A DNA stretch of 64,000 nt from Trichobilharzia regenti (GCA_944472135.2 CALYDD020000429.1:106325-170324); one strand, 5' to 3'; shown: positions 38,000 through 50,795, counted from the first letter of the stretch. Made by a program: numbers and translations. Notes: generated by a model from the sequence alone, not told the origin.

Positions 38000-38140
38000 G
38001 CGTGGATATCGGTAGCCCGAATTTCGCGGGCCGAACATAGATATCAGGTGCTCGTCGGCGTGCGCTTGAACCTCGGACCATATGCATGGTCGGCGAGTGT
38101 CCTTACCACTGTGCCACCAACGCAATCTGCTAGTTGATTG
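38000..38140 (-). mobile_element. tRNA-derived SINE-like element
   Basis: On the minus strand TGGCACAGTGG (38116-38106) is a good A box and GAGGTTCAAGCGC (38074-38062) a good B box, spaced as in tRNA genes. An acceptor stem does not form, so it is a retroposon head rather than a tRNA gene. About 20 bases downstream CTGAT and, later, CGAAA occur in hammerhead-like order, but the intervening box is corrupted. Confidence 0.65.
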
Positions 38141-38476
38141 GTCATTTGATTCTTTTTTCTCTAGAGCTTTAGTCCGCCAAATGGTTCTTCATTCAATCCT
38201 CTTCAGTCCCCTTTTACGAGATTTCTCTAACTAGACACATGTTTAAACTATTTACGTTTATGCGTTACGTCAAGTTTTGACTTACATCTCGTTCAATATA
38301 CTTTGCACCTTAATGTTACGACGTGAATTCTGGCAATGTCTCATAAGTATTTCCGGTAACATCGAGAGAAACTCAGTTTTAAGTCTTTATGTGTGTAAAC
38401 GACTACATAACATGCCATACTTAGCAACTTGATATCAAATTTAGAAATGAATTCAAATAAGGTGACTATTGCTTCG

Positions 38477-38540
38477 GGAACAATATGGTCATGAAAGAGA
38501 ACTTAACTTATAACAGTGAGACAGGCAACCTCTCCACTAG
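38477..38540 (+). pseudogene. Duplicated exon A, copy 2 (splice donor intact)
   Basis: One frame reads KENLTYNSETGNLSTR, aligning with copy 1. The exon ends at 38540 before a consensus donor gtgagt. Spliced to the exon at 38789, the other frame continues without a stop across the joint (RQATSPL then GKITISSTSGDAVLF), while the STR frame would stop. Which frame was once coding cannot be settled here. Confidence 0.45.
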
Positions 38541-38788
38541 GTGAGTAATGATGACATAGAGTTGGTTGTATTGAAGCTTTCAAATGCAGAAATGAGTAGT
38601 TTAATGTAATTGTTGGTTGGAGTAATTTATATTTCCTGACTTCTTACCTTTTAAAGCTAAATAATGTGCAAATTATTAAGAATGATTGCAAATGTATATA
38701 TATATATATATATGTAATAGCTTCACTGGGCTAAATAGTTGACTTAAAAAGAACAATTTTCTTCGTAGCTTATAATATTTTTCCTTAG

Positions 38789-38898
38789 GTAAAATAACCA
38801 TCTCGAGTACATCAGGTGACGCAGTGCTGTTTGACCTGCAGCATAGAATTCTCCCATATGATATTTTGCATCATCTCCGCGAAAATGCGAACCTATAA
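38789..38898 (+). pseudogene. Duplicated exon B, copy 2
   Basis: Follows an acceptor (ttttccttag ending at 38788). In the frame GT/AAA/ATA it reads KITISSTSGDAVLFDLQHR, then ILPYDILHHLREN, and ends at a stop at 38896-38898. It aligns with 29255-29355. Conservation at the amino-acid level across duplicated DNA suggests a former coding exon of an unidentified gene. Confidence 0.45.
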
Positions 38899-39379
38899 GT
38901 TGAATGCCAATTAAAAGTGCGCAAAAGTAAATTTTGCGACCCAAAGTCATTAATGAATGATTAGGACAGAAAGAACTGGAAAAAATAAGATGTAAAGCTA
39001 TCAGAGTGAATTCCAAGGTAGGCCAGTGATTGAGGCAGGTTGCAAAAGTTTTGTATAAATTTGTATTCACATTCTAGGATTTCAGCCTGCTTCAAAGAAG
39101 AATCGATATGATGGTATGTGACATCGTGAGAAATTGAACTGAAATTCCAAAACATCTTGAAAATAAATAAAGCGATAAATCTACAAAAAAGTGAAAGACG
39201 ATTTATCTAGTTGTAAGTCATAGAAGACAACGTGAATACCTATTGGTAGATGAATACCTGTGAATACATACGCGTAGTAGCATTCCTGTCATCTTTCATA
39301 CATGAACAGTCATTTCTTAGTTAATCGCCATTCGTGAATTTTGAATCAAGTAAGCCGAATAAACAGAGGTCAAGTGAAC
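38899..39379. other. Spacer, no gene recognised
   Basis: No clear repeat partner. Minus-strand frames at 38744-39070 and 38961-39155 have no recognisable features. Confidence 0.4.
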
Positions 39380-39754
39380 AGCCGAATTCTGCCCTCAAAT
39401 GTGATAATTTAGGAACTCCTGCCTCATTCTACATGAATTAGATATATATCCGTCCTCTCCAAAGTGCACAAGGATTAGATATCGCCATAGTCGAGCACAT
39501 ACCCGCGTCGTATGCCATGGGAGAGACAATAATTATCGAAATGAGCATCAATGTATGCATTTATCAATTAATATAGGTTGAATGATTCTGGGTAGGGAAG
39601 GCGACTTGAGAATATGGTGTATATATGGCTGCAATGTCGTTGTGAGATATTACCGCCGAGGTGTGTGTCTATCTTTCACATGATTTCGGTATATTAAAGG
39701 CACTCACCCCACCCTGAAAATCGAATATTCAGTAGAAGTTTATTTCCAAACAAT
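39380..39754 (+). repeat. Module R4, copy 2
   Basis: Intact partner of 33578-33952, continuing directly into the R3-linked sequence at 39755. Confidence 0.92.
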
Positions 39755-40180
39755 GATGGACTCATGTGGATATTGTGGAAATGTGTTCCTTATGGAATCT
39801 GATACATGACCACTGCTATTCGAAATTCAGTAGTCCGACAAATCAAATCCAGCAAACAAATTACAGATTACTCGCGAGTGTTTAGTGACTGCAACCTCAC
39901 ACACTTCTATACGAATTCGATTTTCACAAGTCAAAATAGTCTTTAACAGTTCAGAAAAACACCGATCAAGAGAAATCCACAAGAGTGTTTCAACTATGTC
40001 AGTCACAGTATTGGTGAGTCAGTACATCACGGAGTCAGCAAGTCAGCATTCAGAATTTTCAGAAGGTTGACAAACGAAACTGGACTGAGTTGGAATCGTC
40101 AAACTCTGAACAGAATGACTCCAGACAGGTTAGTTCAATTCAGTGTAAGTCTTTACATATGACAACGAAATAACCAAAGA
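39755..40180 (+). repeat. Module R3, copy 4, with its junction to R4 preserved
   Basis: Contains the 138 bases (39755-39892) that the A run replaces in the other copy, then matches 34132-34370. Similarity fades beyond about 40150. Confidence 0.85.
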
Positions 40181-40950
40181 GGAATTGTAACCGGCATGCA
40201 GCTCCTATTTTATTTTATTCTCACAAATTTTTTGTTTGTTACTGAGACGTCGGTGCCTTTGATTTTTATTTATTTTTTCCACACTTTGGTTGTGCTTCTG
40301 TTTCCTGGAGTTTTTACATATTTTTACTTACATCTTTCTGAAAATTTGAAAAGTTAAATTATAATTGCGTCATATGAAACTGATACTTTCACAGTCTAAC
40401 GATAAATGCAGACATCATGATGTAGTGAAATTTTGAAATCTGAAAATTAACCCTCTTATATGAATGGATAAATTATTTTAACCTTGTTGAGTTAGATTTT
40501 TCCAATCCGTCCTAATGAAGATGTGATGCCTTTAATCATGTCAGCATTGAGAGGCGATATTTTGCTGATTACACTATACTGTGTTAACTGTCTTCCAGAA
40601 AAATCTCTCATTATATGTTATCCAAACTATTTTCAGTTCCTCTTCACCAATGAATATCTGGAGTTTTATGCAATGCAATTATTTTCATTATATTTGAAAC
40701 TTACGACTCTCTATTTGAAAGTATTTCATTTATAGTCACTTTTAATATCAAATAATGTTTTGTTGGGATATTATTTAAATTTATGAATTAAGATGACTCT
40801 CATCAGTCTACGCATTGTTATTTTGGATTTTTTTTGAGAAACTGGACCTGTATCTAATTTTCTGGTCGACTATTTTTTTGGTTGATCCTAGTTTTGGGAA
40901 GATATTGAATAGAAATGCTATTTCCAGTCGGAAAAAAAGAAAACTAAGGA
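40181..40950. other. AT-rich DNA, no gene recognised
   Basis: The short hydrophobic frame at 40523-40735 reflects T-rich composition. Confidence 0.45.
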
Positions 40951-40954
40951 AGTG

Positions 40955-43080
40955 GCCGCTGTGATTTCACCAACAGCATCAAAATCTCTTTTTCATTAGA
41001 CACCTTCCTCCTACAAGACAGTGATGGCAAAGTACAAAAAAAAAGAAATTAGGTTACAATTATACAGTGCTACGCGCCTACAGCAAACTCCGAACTTGAG
41101 AATGGAGATTCCTAAAGACAACTTCAAACAGTAATGCATATTGTGTTGGATGACGAAATCAAAATCTTCTTGGGAAATATGGATGGAAAACTAGGTACAG
41201 ACATAATTGAAAAGGTATTCGGAATGGATCAAGATACTCGGCGAAATGAATCAGAATAGAAATTCTGCTCTGAATTATATGTAGTCAGTCATTTAGTGTT
41301 CAGTGATATGTGCAAGTACAAGGATATTCATCTAACGGACACACCGAAAATCAGGAAGTCATTTTTTCTAAAGTGAATGAAATTGTCAGGCGGAGCATAT
41401 ATGAACTCACACCTCTATCTACTGCAAAAACCCTCCAGATGAAGGTTATACGCTTCAAAGCAGCTTTGGATATATCACTGCTGAAGTTATAAAAAAGAGG
41501 CTTAACAACGAAACCACTGTGGACACATTTACTTCACTAACGAGGCAAAGTCGAATACATTATTAGCATCGCTTAGGAAAACTAAGTGGAGGGACACTGG
41601 GATTGTATGTAGGTGTTATTTGAAAAAATGTTCGCAACCGTCTAAGAAAAAGGAAAGAGGTAAGACGTATGGCTCTTTAAGTACGCGTGAAGGTAGCAGA
41701 GAAAATCTGGTTGATTAAACAGAAGATGGACCATCACAAAGATGGACAATTAAAGGATGGGCTCATTTAATGTACAACCAACTAAGTAAAGAAGTGGGGA
41801 AGATTGTGGAGAGCGCTCACAAAAATTCTACGAAGCACTGAGAAAAGGAACAGAAGAGGCATTAGGTAAGGGACACCATATAATATCATATCAGTTAATC
41901 AGGTCGCTATCCGAAACAGAAGTGAAAAAATCAATAAGAAAAAGTGACGTCAACTTAAGTGACAAAAGAGAAAAGAACAAAATGATAAAATCATCATTTC
42001 AGTATGAGGCGGCCATCAAGCCTTCCGATAGGACTAAAAACAGACGCTAAACTGGCAATGGATGAGAATCCTTCAGCAAAATCAGATGTCTTCAGTGTTA
42101 TCGGGCTTCTGAAGGCCGGGAACTTAGCAGGATCGGATAGAATTCAATCTGAAACCCAGAAAATGGGACCTAGAAGAAAAAGCTGATAGCGTCAAACTAC
42201 TACTGCAAAAAGTTCAAAAGGAAAGAAATTTACCTACTGATCAAGCAGAAATTTAGCCCTGTCAAAATACGAAAGAATGTTAACTTGGGCACTCGAAGAG
42301 GCTGCAGCGGGAAGACGTTCCTTTCTATGCCGATCGGAATAATAGGTAGCATCATCCAGGAAAGGATGAAAAATGCACTGGATTCATAGCTCTATTCGGA
42401 ACAATCTCAATTACGGAAAAAACAAACTGAGTACGGTTTAAACACAAAGCATACAATCGTAGTGAAACCTCTGCCTCAGCCTAGTTGACTTTGAGAAAGC
42501 CTTCGACAACTCTGACAGCGAAGTAATTTGGAGGCTTCCTCAACACTATTGTCTACCTTAAATCTTTATCAACCACATTCAACTGCTTAATGGTAGTGAC
42601 AGGTTTCATATAATCTGCAACAGGAAATAAACCGAAGCTTTTGGACTGAATACAGCAATAAAACAAGTCTGACGACTGTTAGCTGTGATATTTTCGACTG
42701 CGCTTCGCTGAATTAAGCTGAATAGGAGGGGTGGATAGTCAGAGATAAACCGGTGGTTCTTCACTAATGACGTGTAAATTCAAAAACTACAGGGGAACAC
42801 CCAGAATTTGACAGACGAAGTGGGCAGTGATGAGAGGACTTGAAGAAATCACGGAGAAGACAGAAGGGATGAAGACGACCAACCAAGAACACCAAAAACG
42901 ACAGACCCTTTTAACCGAAGAAATTCGGAAGGGGTCAAACCCGTCAGTCATGTAGGCAGAATCTTTTTAAATACATGTACTACGAAAAAAGATGTCAAAA
43001 CCAGAATCTAGAAGAAAAGGTTGGTCTTTATTCCTACAGCTTCAATTTGGAAATTCGCTGCACTCTGCATATAACCCGAA
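40955..43080 (+). pseudogene. Ancient RTE/SR2-like retrotransposon copy
   Basis: The same order as at 780-3845 can be followed, heavily mutated: LQCYAPTANSE near 41065-41100 (VIQCYAPTN in the first copy), NMDGKLGTD near 41180 (DMNAKLGGD), and VIGLLKAGNLAGSDRI near 42095-42145 (LLKAGKAAGPDGI). Next come LTLRKPSTT near 42485-42510, where a shifted frame restores the FEKAFD motif, and 'atgaagacgaccaaccaag' near 42867, corresponding to 3118-3135. Stops are frequent in all frames. The frame at 42004-42186 is the largest fragment. Divergence is much greater than for the copies at 49171 and 61880, so it is older. Confidence 0.7.
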
Positions 43081-44240
43081 TTCACACTTTTTACGCTAAT
43101 GTTTAGTCATTTTTTGAATGGATCAAAAATGTCGTGCGTCACGAAAGGCGTTTCTAGCATGCATCAGAAGCCAGTATTGCCACGTATCACAAAGCATACA
43201 GCGAAGAGAAATAAGCATCCAAAAACTGCGGGAAACAACTAATCAGGAACCTAATACTGAGTTAGCATTTTGGCAAAAAATAAGTGCCCTGGAAACATAT
43301 CACATCCTAGGCACTCGAATGGAATTAGAGTAAGAAGTGTCAAGTTGCACATCCGAAAATGACATTGCAGAAGATCGTATGAGGAGAAGATGTGAGCCTC
43401 AGGCATATCTTGAAGCCAGTTTAATAGAACCGCGTAGGATAGGATAAAATATAGATGTTCCAGGGAAGCTATTTCCAAGAGAATGATAATAATGAACTGG
43501 GGTAAACAAAATTGTGCATGGTGCGATCTTTCGAGTTCATTGAAATCGTTCAGGATTATGCTACAGTGAACACGGGTTAAAATAATATATTCGGCTTATC
43601 TAAGAATTACAGCTTCCCACTAGGTGTTGGAGTTGAATGAAACTGTTCTCGTAGAATATTTTTGATAAGATTTGGTGATGGAGCAATTACTGTCACTATA
43701 CAGTCTGTAACAGACAATATTTCCTTTATTAGGCAAAATTTTACTAAAGTATTATCAAAAAGATCTACAGTTTCGATTTATTGACAAACAACATTAGAAT
43801 GGACGAAAGAGGTGTGAAATTAGTTAGACTACGAAGTATATTTTTACTGGGATGTATGTACATGACAAATGATGAAATCAATTTGGATGAATACTTACTC
43901 GTTTCTGTTTATACAAATATACTTTAAGTCAAACTGCATGATCCATAATAAGAGGTAATATTTTGCATCAATAAGCTATAACGCAAAAGACATGCTTTTT
44001 CAAAATTTTTGAGGACTTTAGCAATTTAAGATCTGAACAAAAATGCCCATTAAAATTTTTAGAAGAATTGTTACTGAACAAATAATACTCTTTACTATAA
44101 CTTCATCATCAGGCTCTACAGTTATATATACATCATAGTGAGTGAATGAAATAGTGTTATGAACAACATTAATGTCTTAATAACTGCGAATAAATAGTAC
44201 GAACAGATTACAGTTCAACAGCATCAACATAAAAATAAAC
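43081..44240. other. AT-rich DNA, no gene recognised
   Basis: The frames at 43118-43333 (+) and 43251-43478 (-) overlap each other and lack family features. Confidence 0.4.
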
Positions 44241-44269
44241 TTTATGTCAGAAAAATTAGGTAAGATAAT

Positions 44270-45260
44270 ATTACAAATTCATGAATATGTTGTCTCTACT
44301 GAAGGCCAGAGCAGTAGTAGGGGCTGGAATTGCTCTGTTTGTACACAGAGCACTGGCTGTTTGAGACAAATTGCAATAGCCTCTGTTGTTTGGAGCATGC
44401 ATTGCTTCAATGTTTTTGGCAATTTATTTGGCACCCGGTAGATGATAGAGAGGGATTCTTCAACGCTGGCTTTGTGGCCGGTTTGGAAAAGATGGTCTAA
44501 TGTTGAACTGTTGATAGTTTTCACTATACCTTTATTTAGCCATGCTGAAAGACCACGAAAACTCAAGTTCCTAGAGCAACGGCCGATACAACTCGCTCCA
44601 CAAGCGCAGTTGAATTCGTAGATAAACTTTGAAGTGGGTAGTCTAGGTAATTCATATTCCAGCCGAGGAATCACCATAGGTCGTGTAGAGACGAAGACAT
44701 GAATTTCGCCGGCAGTAAAAGTTCTTTGAACTGATTTCCCTTATTACATCTGAATCGTTTCAATTAAAGGACATCCAAGAAGGAAATTCTGTCTTAAGAT
44801 TCCTCTTTGCACGTGAATTTCATATCCGGATATACTTCATTGAATTCAGTTATTATTGTACTCCTATCCGAATCATTATCACAAAAAATGAAAAAGTCAT
44901 CCATATACCGGTAATAAAATGAGAAATTTCTGATAAGGTTGTTAAAAGGTCCATTTTATAGTTTACTTGGAAATAAATCTGCCAAAATGTGACGCAGTAG
45001 GGAGCCTGTTGCCACCCGTACCACTTGCCTGTAAAGTGTGCCGTCAAGTGGACGGAGTGACTGCATCCTAGCTTTGTCAACTCATGGTGGACCTCAAAGA
45101 ATTCTAGCGGAAATGAGAGAAAAGTCAGTGGGTTATTCTCGTCATCTGAGGTCCTTCAGTTCCATACTTGGTGTGGTCATTCATGTGTTCTTTTGAAAAG
45201 TCTTCAAGTAGCGCGAATACCCTCCCAGTTCGCCCTTGATTTTAATGACCTCTTCAAGTG
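44270..45260 (-). pseudogene. Penelope-like retroelement: RT plus GIY-YIG endonuclease, broken
   Basis: Read on the minus strand from 45260 down, an RT is recognisable. DGTLYRQVVRVATGS (45040-45000) is the strand motif before the catalytic site, LRHILADLF follows, then FYYRYMDDFFIFCDN (about 44922-44876) with the YMDD catalytic box. NEVYPDMKFTCKEES (44845-44795) and DRISFLDVL follow, with stops inside. The frame then shifts into the 132-codon frame at 44677-44279: FIYEFNCACGASCIGRCSR begins a GIY-YIG nuclease domain (IGR core), followed by a His in SSTLDHLFQTGH and a Glu in TTEAIAI, as expected for that fold. The usual long linker between RT and nuclease is missing. Penelope-like elements copy themselves by target-primed reverse transcription using this nuclease. 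This copy is inactive. Confidence 0.85.
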
Positions 45261-45384
45261 ATTTTGTTCATGTTGGAAATGTACAATTAAATAATTTAGT
45301 TATTCTCAGTTTTTTTGACACCTGATATTATTACTGACCATTGTTGTTTCATACATCTTTATATCGAGTGAAATGGCATGATTT

Positions 45385-45480
45385 CACAAGAGCTTTGTGT
45401 TACTGATCGTCACATTGTTCATCAGGCTATTATTCAAGCAGTAATTCACAATGTAGGCATTAGCCTATTGGGGAAGTAGT
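45385..45480 (-). other. Possible 5' repeat of the Penelope-like element with CTGATGA box
   Basis: Upstream of the coding trace, on its strand, AGCCTGATGA (about 45435-45410) is followed by short complementary triplets and, later, CACAAAGC. A second AGCCTGATGA occurs downstream of the coding trace (minus strand, about 44120-44103). Penelope-like elements are known to carry hammerheads in their flanking repeats, which fits, but the catalytic GAAA half is not clear here. Confidence 0.3.
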
Positions 45481-48400
45481 TTAAACCAGTAACCAAATAT
45501 GTGTGTCTTGAACTTTCACCGACTAGCATTCCCTTTCTTCTAAATTACCGATATTTATTTTTCTTCAGTACATTTAGCTGTTTCCATGTTCGTCAACTTC
45601 GCTCAAAATAGTCACCTGGTTATTTGAAGTAGTCTTATGTGGATTAACTTAACTACTAACTGTTACACCATATTTGACATCACATCGTGAAAGCATCTTT
45701 TGTCTTACCTGAAAGTTTAATTCATGCCTTTGTCCAATGTCTTGTAGACTATATGAGGCTTCACCTTTCATTTCTCATCTGTACAATGGTTCATCTGTAG
45801 TTTCACCACTCTTCTCAGACATGTGATCTTCCAGTTTTCCGCGGCAGGCCGTTCCTATTTCTGTTTACTCTATTTGCATAATAATAATGTTGTATAAACA
45901 CCACAGAATCCATACACACCGTCACGTATATACAATATATCGTGTAACAGCATTTCTGAAGTTTGTGAGATCACATGGACAAGTATATTCAATTTGTTTA
46001 AACTTGTTTATTTCAAGAAGCTGATAACTACCTGGCTATTAAAGGGGAAGCTTTTTTAATACCTGTTTGATTTTGTTCTGTAAAATGTTCCGCTGTTTTA
46101 AATATCTAACGGCTTTGTCCTATAAATTCCTCTGAATCGACATGGAAAGGAGATTTTTCATTTATTTTGAAATATTTATAAGCTTTATGTGAAGAGAAAG
46201 AACTTACTATATCTCTCTTTATTATTTACATTAGATTTTTCAGTTACAGAAAGATACTTAATAAATAGAAGAAATAATATCACACATGGCTACCTCATTT
46301 CATGCCTCCAGGGTAAACATTTGATTATTCCTTTTTATGCCAGTTTTATTTCAGGCCTACAATTAGGAGTCACAACTTAATGAATAAAATGATTTCGAAA
46401 TACTGATCACCTAACGTAGAATATTTTTACAACAAATTCTTCATCAGTGTCATCGATTTTCAGCCTAACTTCAGTTTGAGGATTACTCCTGTGAACAATA
46501 GCATTGTTTCAAATAACATTATATGACTTATATCAAAAGGTTACGGTCCAGAAGCATCTGTAAGTGATGGTGTGCACTGAACTGAATATTGGATAAGGTA
46601 ACAAAACTAATTCAGAATTTACACGCTAACTTATTCGCTTTTGTACATAGAGTTACGATTCCTTCAAGTGAACTGCAAAATATGGAGCCAGTAACACTAG
46701 CCACAGCCTTTAAAACTTGAAATGCCAAATATAATCACACAGACCATCTGGTACAATTAGGTCATAAAGCTTACATCACAAAAATTTGCTTCTACGCAGT
46801 ATCAACTAAATCCAGAAAAGCTCTTAACTACCGAGGATATTGCACGCCACATACCGTGGCAATTCGCTTAAAACAACCGCAAATCTGTGCACTGTAGGAA
46901 TGTGTTTAGTCACTATTTCAAATTTAGCCTACCACAGAATACATAATTTCTGTATTATCTATCGTAATATAACTAACTTTCAGTCAAGTCATACGTTGTT
47001 GTACCTTATCGCCTACATACGTTCCTGAAATGTTACCTAGCTATATCATGCATCAGATATTTTTCGGGACACTTTTTAACTTCATGTATATTAATGGTGT
47101 AACAGATTATTAGCATATGAGTATAAAAATGGAGAAACATTCATCAAAAAGAAAAAATTTCTAATCACTCTCCTAATCTTCTGAAATTTTTAATTAGCGC
47201 TTTTATTATAAAAATAATACGTTTCTTCTGATGAAGAAACAAACTACAAATCGAATGTGAATGCTTTCTTTGCAATCCAGTAGCAAACAAAGTGGCATAC
47301 AATATTTGAGTATATTGAGATTAAACTTAAACATTCATATGAACTATGATAAGGACTGTAACGAATATTTTGTTTTTAAAAATTAGGTGAAGAGTGGAAA
47401 ACTGGACATAAAACAAAATTTCTCATTCTCAATCATGATACTAATCTACTTTTAAGATTAAATAATAATTAATATTTTCATAATTTACCTATTTCTCCTG
47501 ACATTCACAAATTATAAAATTATTTTATTCACTAGTATCAGATGAATTGAAAATCATTTCCGGTGGGTGCAATGACGATTTATAATAAATGTACGGTGTC
47601 ATTTCAACTGTGAGGATAAGGAATTATTGAATGAACCATGATTTAAAGTAGGCGTTCAAAGAGTGAAATGTATTTATTATCACTAAATGCACAGCATATT
47701 CAAACGAAATGCATTTGCGAAATTGTATTCGTTGAAGCAGCATTACTGTAATGTATTTTCACCTATGATTTACCTACTCCTAACGACTTACTCAGATAAA
47801 ATGAGTTGAAAATTGTTGCTTGTTTTTCATTGTTGTGAAATGACACACAAAGTACCTATAGTGTATCAGTGTTATCAATGTTTATGTGCTTTGTATACCA
47901 TGACTAGTCAGCCATTAGGCTTACACTCTGAAGCTTAAAAGTAAACAGTTCCTTCTTTTTGAATTGTTTGACGTTAAACTGAATACAGCTATATTACGTG
48001 CTGAGAATATATACTATATGAGTGAACTTAGCAATCGGCACGCTTACTGTTTCAGTAGAACAATTAACATCACTGAGGTACAATTATTATTCCCAAAAGG
48101 TAGAAATGATTGAACTCATTGAGTCAAAATCTTAGCGTACAATGAAAAGATAGACCAGCAACTTTTACACCAGTGACTAATCCACAACTATTATACAGAA
48201 AGCGAATTAAAATTGCTCTTCAGTATTATAACCCATCATTTCAAGCATTTCAATGGGTTGTTATGAATGATCATATGGTTCTGAAAGATATTTTTTACAA
48301 ATGGCATCACGATTATCAAGGTTAGGTGTCTACGTATTTCACAAATTTAGCATTGTTCTGTTAATCGCTTGCTTAATAAGACAGAACAACTACGGAATTC

Positions 48401-48718
48401 ACAGTTATAAAAATACCATCTTCTTGACAAGGAAGTTTTTATTTCGACGTTTCCTGAATTTCTCATCTGAGGCAATAAAGTGATGAGGAATATCTCCAGG
48501 AAAATTTCATTCACTGTACGAACATTCAACTTAACCTTCATATGCTTATTTGAGTTAATTTCTCAGAGACATCTGCATGTTTATTTGACAATGAGATACT
48601 AATTGCTATGTCATACGTTTCTGAAAGCATCATGAAATTTTTCGTGCAGAAAAAGCTGTGTGCTTACCGTCATCCTCTGTGAAAAAATAATCTCCCTTGA
48701 AATTTATTCCTCATGATT
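45481..48718. other. AT-rich region, no gene recognised
   Basis: More than 3 kb with short frames only (46189-46380, 46840-47028, 48301-48483). None shows a domain, a convincing signal peptide with splice donor, or a repeat partner. Confidence 0.5.
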
Positions 48719-49936
48719 CAATAAAAGTGTTAATGATATAAAAACTTTTTAAAAGTACTACCTACTTATCAATAATAAAATAACTACACTGCCATTCTAT
48801 CGTCTCATTTCAAATTTAGAAAGCTCCTACTGAGCGCTTATAAAACCTGATCGTTTTTCACATTTTAAATACCTGCTTTGTCATATGAGGTATATGTGGA
48901 AATAGTATGTTGGTGCTTGAATTTATCAACGGAGATGAGGCAAAATGGATTGCTGAGAATTCCATTCTGTATCACAAGTACTGTTTTGGAATAAAGCAAA
49001 TCTGTATTATTATTGCCAAGTGCGTTATGCTTCACATTAGTTTGACATAATTCAAATCCTCAAGAACTTGGGAATTAAGCATTTTGAAATTTTCTGAGAT
49101 CATACAGTCGAATTCCGACTCGAAACAGCATATTCTTACTAAGTACTAATAATTAGTTTTTTTATATATATAAGCATAAATGGGAAGAACCTGAAAGCAA
49201 CAACCTCCTTCACCTACCTGGGAAGCATCGTCTCAACTACAGGCGGAACTGACGAGGACATCAAAGCCAGAATCGGAAAAGCAAGACAAGCTTTCATTAC
49301 TCTCAAATCTGTGTGGAGGTCAACAGCACTCAGCATCAAAAATAAGATCCGGATTTTCAACTCCAATGTGAAGTCAGTGCTACTATACGGATCAGAGACT
49401 TGGCGAGTCATAAAGAGCATCTCAAACAAACTTCAAACCTTCATTAACAACTGTCTCCGCTCAATACTCAAGATCAGATGGCCAGAAAAGATCAGCAACA
49501 GGGATCTCTGGGAGCGAACCAATGAGGAACCGATTGTGCAACAAATAAGCAGGAAGAAATGGAGATGGATTGGCCATACACTAAGGAAACCATCAAGTGA
49601 AATCACTAGACAAGCCATTGCTCGAGTGAAACCAGGCCGAAAGGGAGGCGGCGAGTTGGTCGTCCAAGAGTGACTTGGAGGAGGTCATGCGAGGAGGAGA
49701 TGAAATCATGTGGACAGACCTGGAGCAGGGTGAAAAAGTTGTCAGAAAACCGAAGTCAATGGAGGTGCGCAGCTGAAGCCCTATGTTCCTCTAGGAACTA
49801 AAGGATACAATAATAATAGTAATATATATACACAATTTTCATATTTCTTTTTATGCTCACTTGCATGTAAGACTAAGAAGAGTTATATATTAGTACGTGT
49901 TAACTATTTGAAAACAATGAACTGTTTGAATAAAAC
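48719..49936 (+). repeat. Local tandem duplication, unit 1 (carries an RTE insertion)
   Basis: 'caataaaagtgttaatgata' opens this unit and also the next at 49937. Positions 48719-48951 match 49937-50170, 49013-49170 match 50537-50695, and 49829-49936 match 50696-50795. Removing 49171-49828 restores colinearity with unit 2. Confidence 0.88.
49171..49828 (+). pseudogene. RTE/SR2-like retrotransposon, 5'-truncated 3' end
   Basis: An open stretch from about 49188 to 49673 encodes the C-terminal part of the RT polyprotein: [16 protein letters not shown], then [47 protein letters not shown] and KPGRKGG. After a frameshift near 49660 it continues as EEEMKSCGQTW up to ALCSSRN. The end is a short 'aataataatagtaatatata' tail. 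It is better preserved than the copies at 780 and 40955. Integration was into an AT-rich 'tatata' site, as shown by the empty site in unit 2 at about 50690. Truncation from the 5' side is usual for target-primed reverse transcription. Confidence 0.88.
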
Positions 49937-50795
49937 AATAAAAGTGTTAATGATATAAAGAATCTTCAAAAGTATAATCAAGTTATCAATAATAAATAAA
50001 ATCCACTGCTATTCTATCGTCTCATTTCAAAATTAGAAAGCTCCTACTGAGCGCTAATAAAACCTGATCGTTTTTCACATTTTAAATACCTGCATTTTCA
50101 AATGAGGTATATGTGGAAAAAGTATGTTGGTGCTTAAATTTATCATTGAAGAAGAGGCAAAATGGATTGAAGGTCGGATTGTGGTTACACGTGTCACAGT
50201 AATTTATGAAGTGGAAGTGAGAAATAAAAGTTAGATGAAACACAGAAACCAGTTAAAACGGAGCTACAAGATGTCCTGAAAACCTGACATAGTCTTGGAT
50301 CTTCTACTTGGTATATCTATGGCTACCTCCAGTGGATATGGTGATAAAAGAACAAGAAGGAATATCAGCCTAGAAGGCGATCCAATCGCATGCGACCTCA
50401 GAAAGTACGATTCCTAATTGCCATTAAAACAGAAATATTCACTCATTTTTGTTGTTTTGTGTAGTGGTTATTGGGAATTCTAATTATAACAGCAGGTTCC
50501 GTAAATTGACTAGATAGAGGAATTTATAAACCCGACTTGCCAAGTGCATTATGCTTCACATTAGTTCGACATAATTCAAATCCTCAAGAGTTTGGGAATT
50601 ATGCATTTTGAAATTTTATCAGAACATACAGTCGAGTTCCGGCACGAAACATCATATTCTTACTTAGTACTAATAATCAGTTTTTTTTAATATATACACA
50701 GTTTTCATATTTGTTTTTACGCTTACTTCCGACTTCACCTAAGAAGAGTTATATATTAGAAATATTTAACAATTTAAAGGCAATAAATTGATTGA
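49937..50795 (+). repeat. Local tandem duplication, unit 2 (empty RTE site; separate insert 50171-50536)
   Basis: Colinear with unit 1 except for 50171-50536, which replaces about 60 bases of unit 1 (48952-49012). That insert begins 'aaggtcggattgtggttaca', has a different base composition from its surroundings, and is unassigned. It may be another retroposon fragment. Confidence 0.85.

Noticed and set aside
38045..38117. Functional tRNA gene on the minus strand
   Set aside because: A and B boxes are good, but the ends do not form an acceptor stem; a SINE head is more likely.
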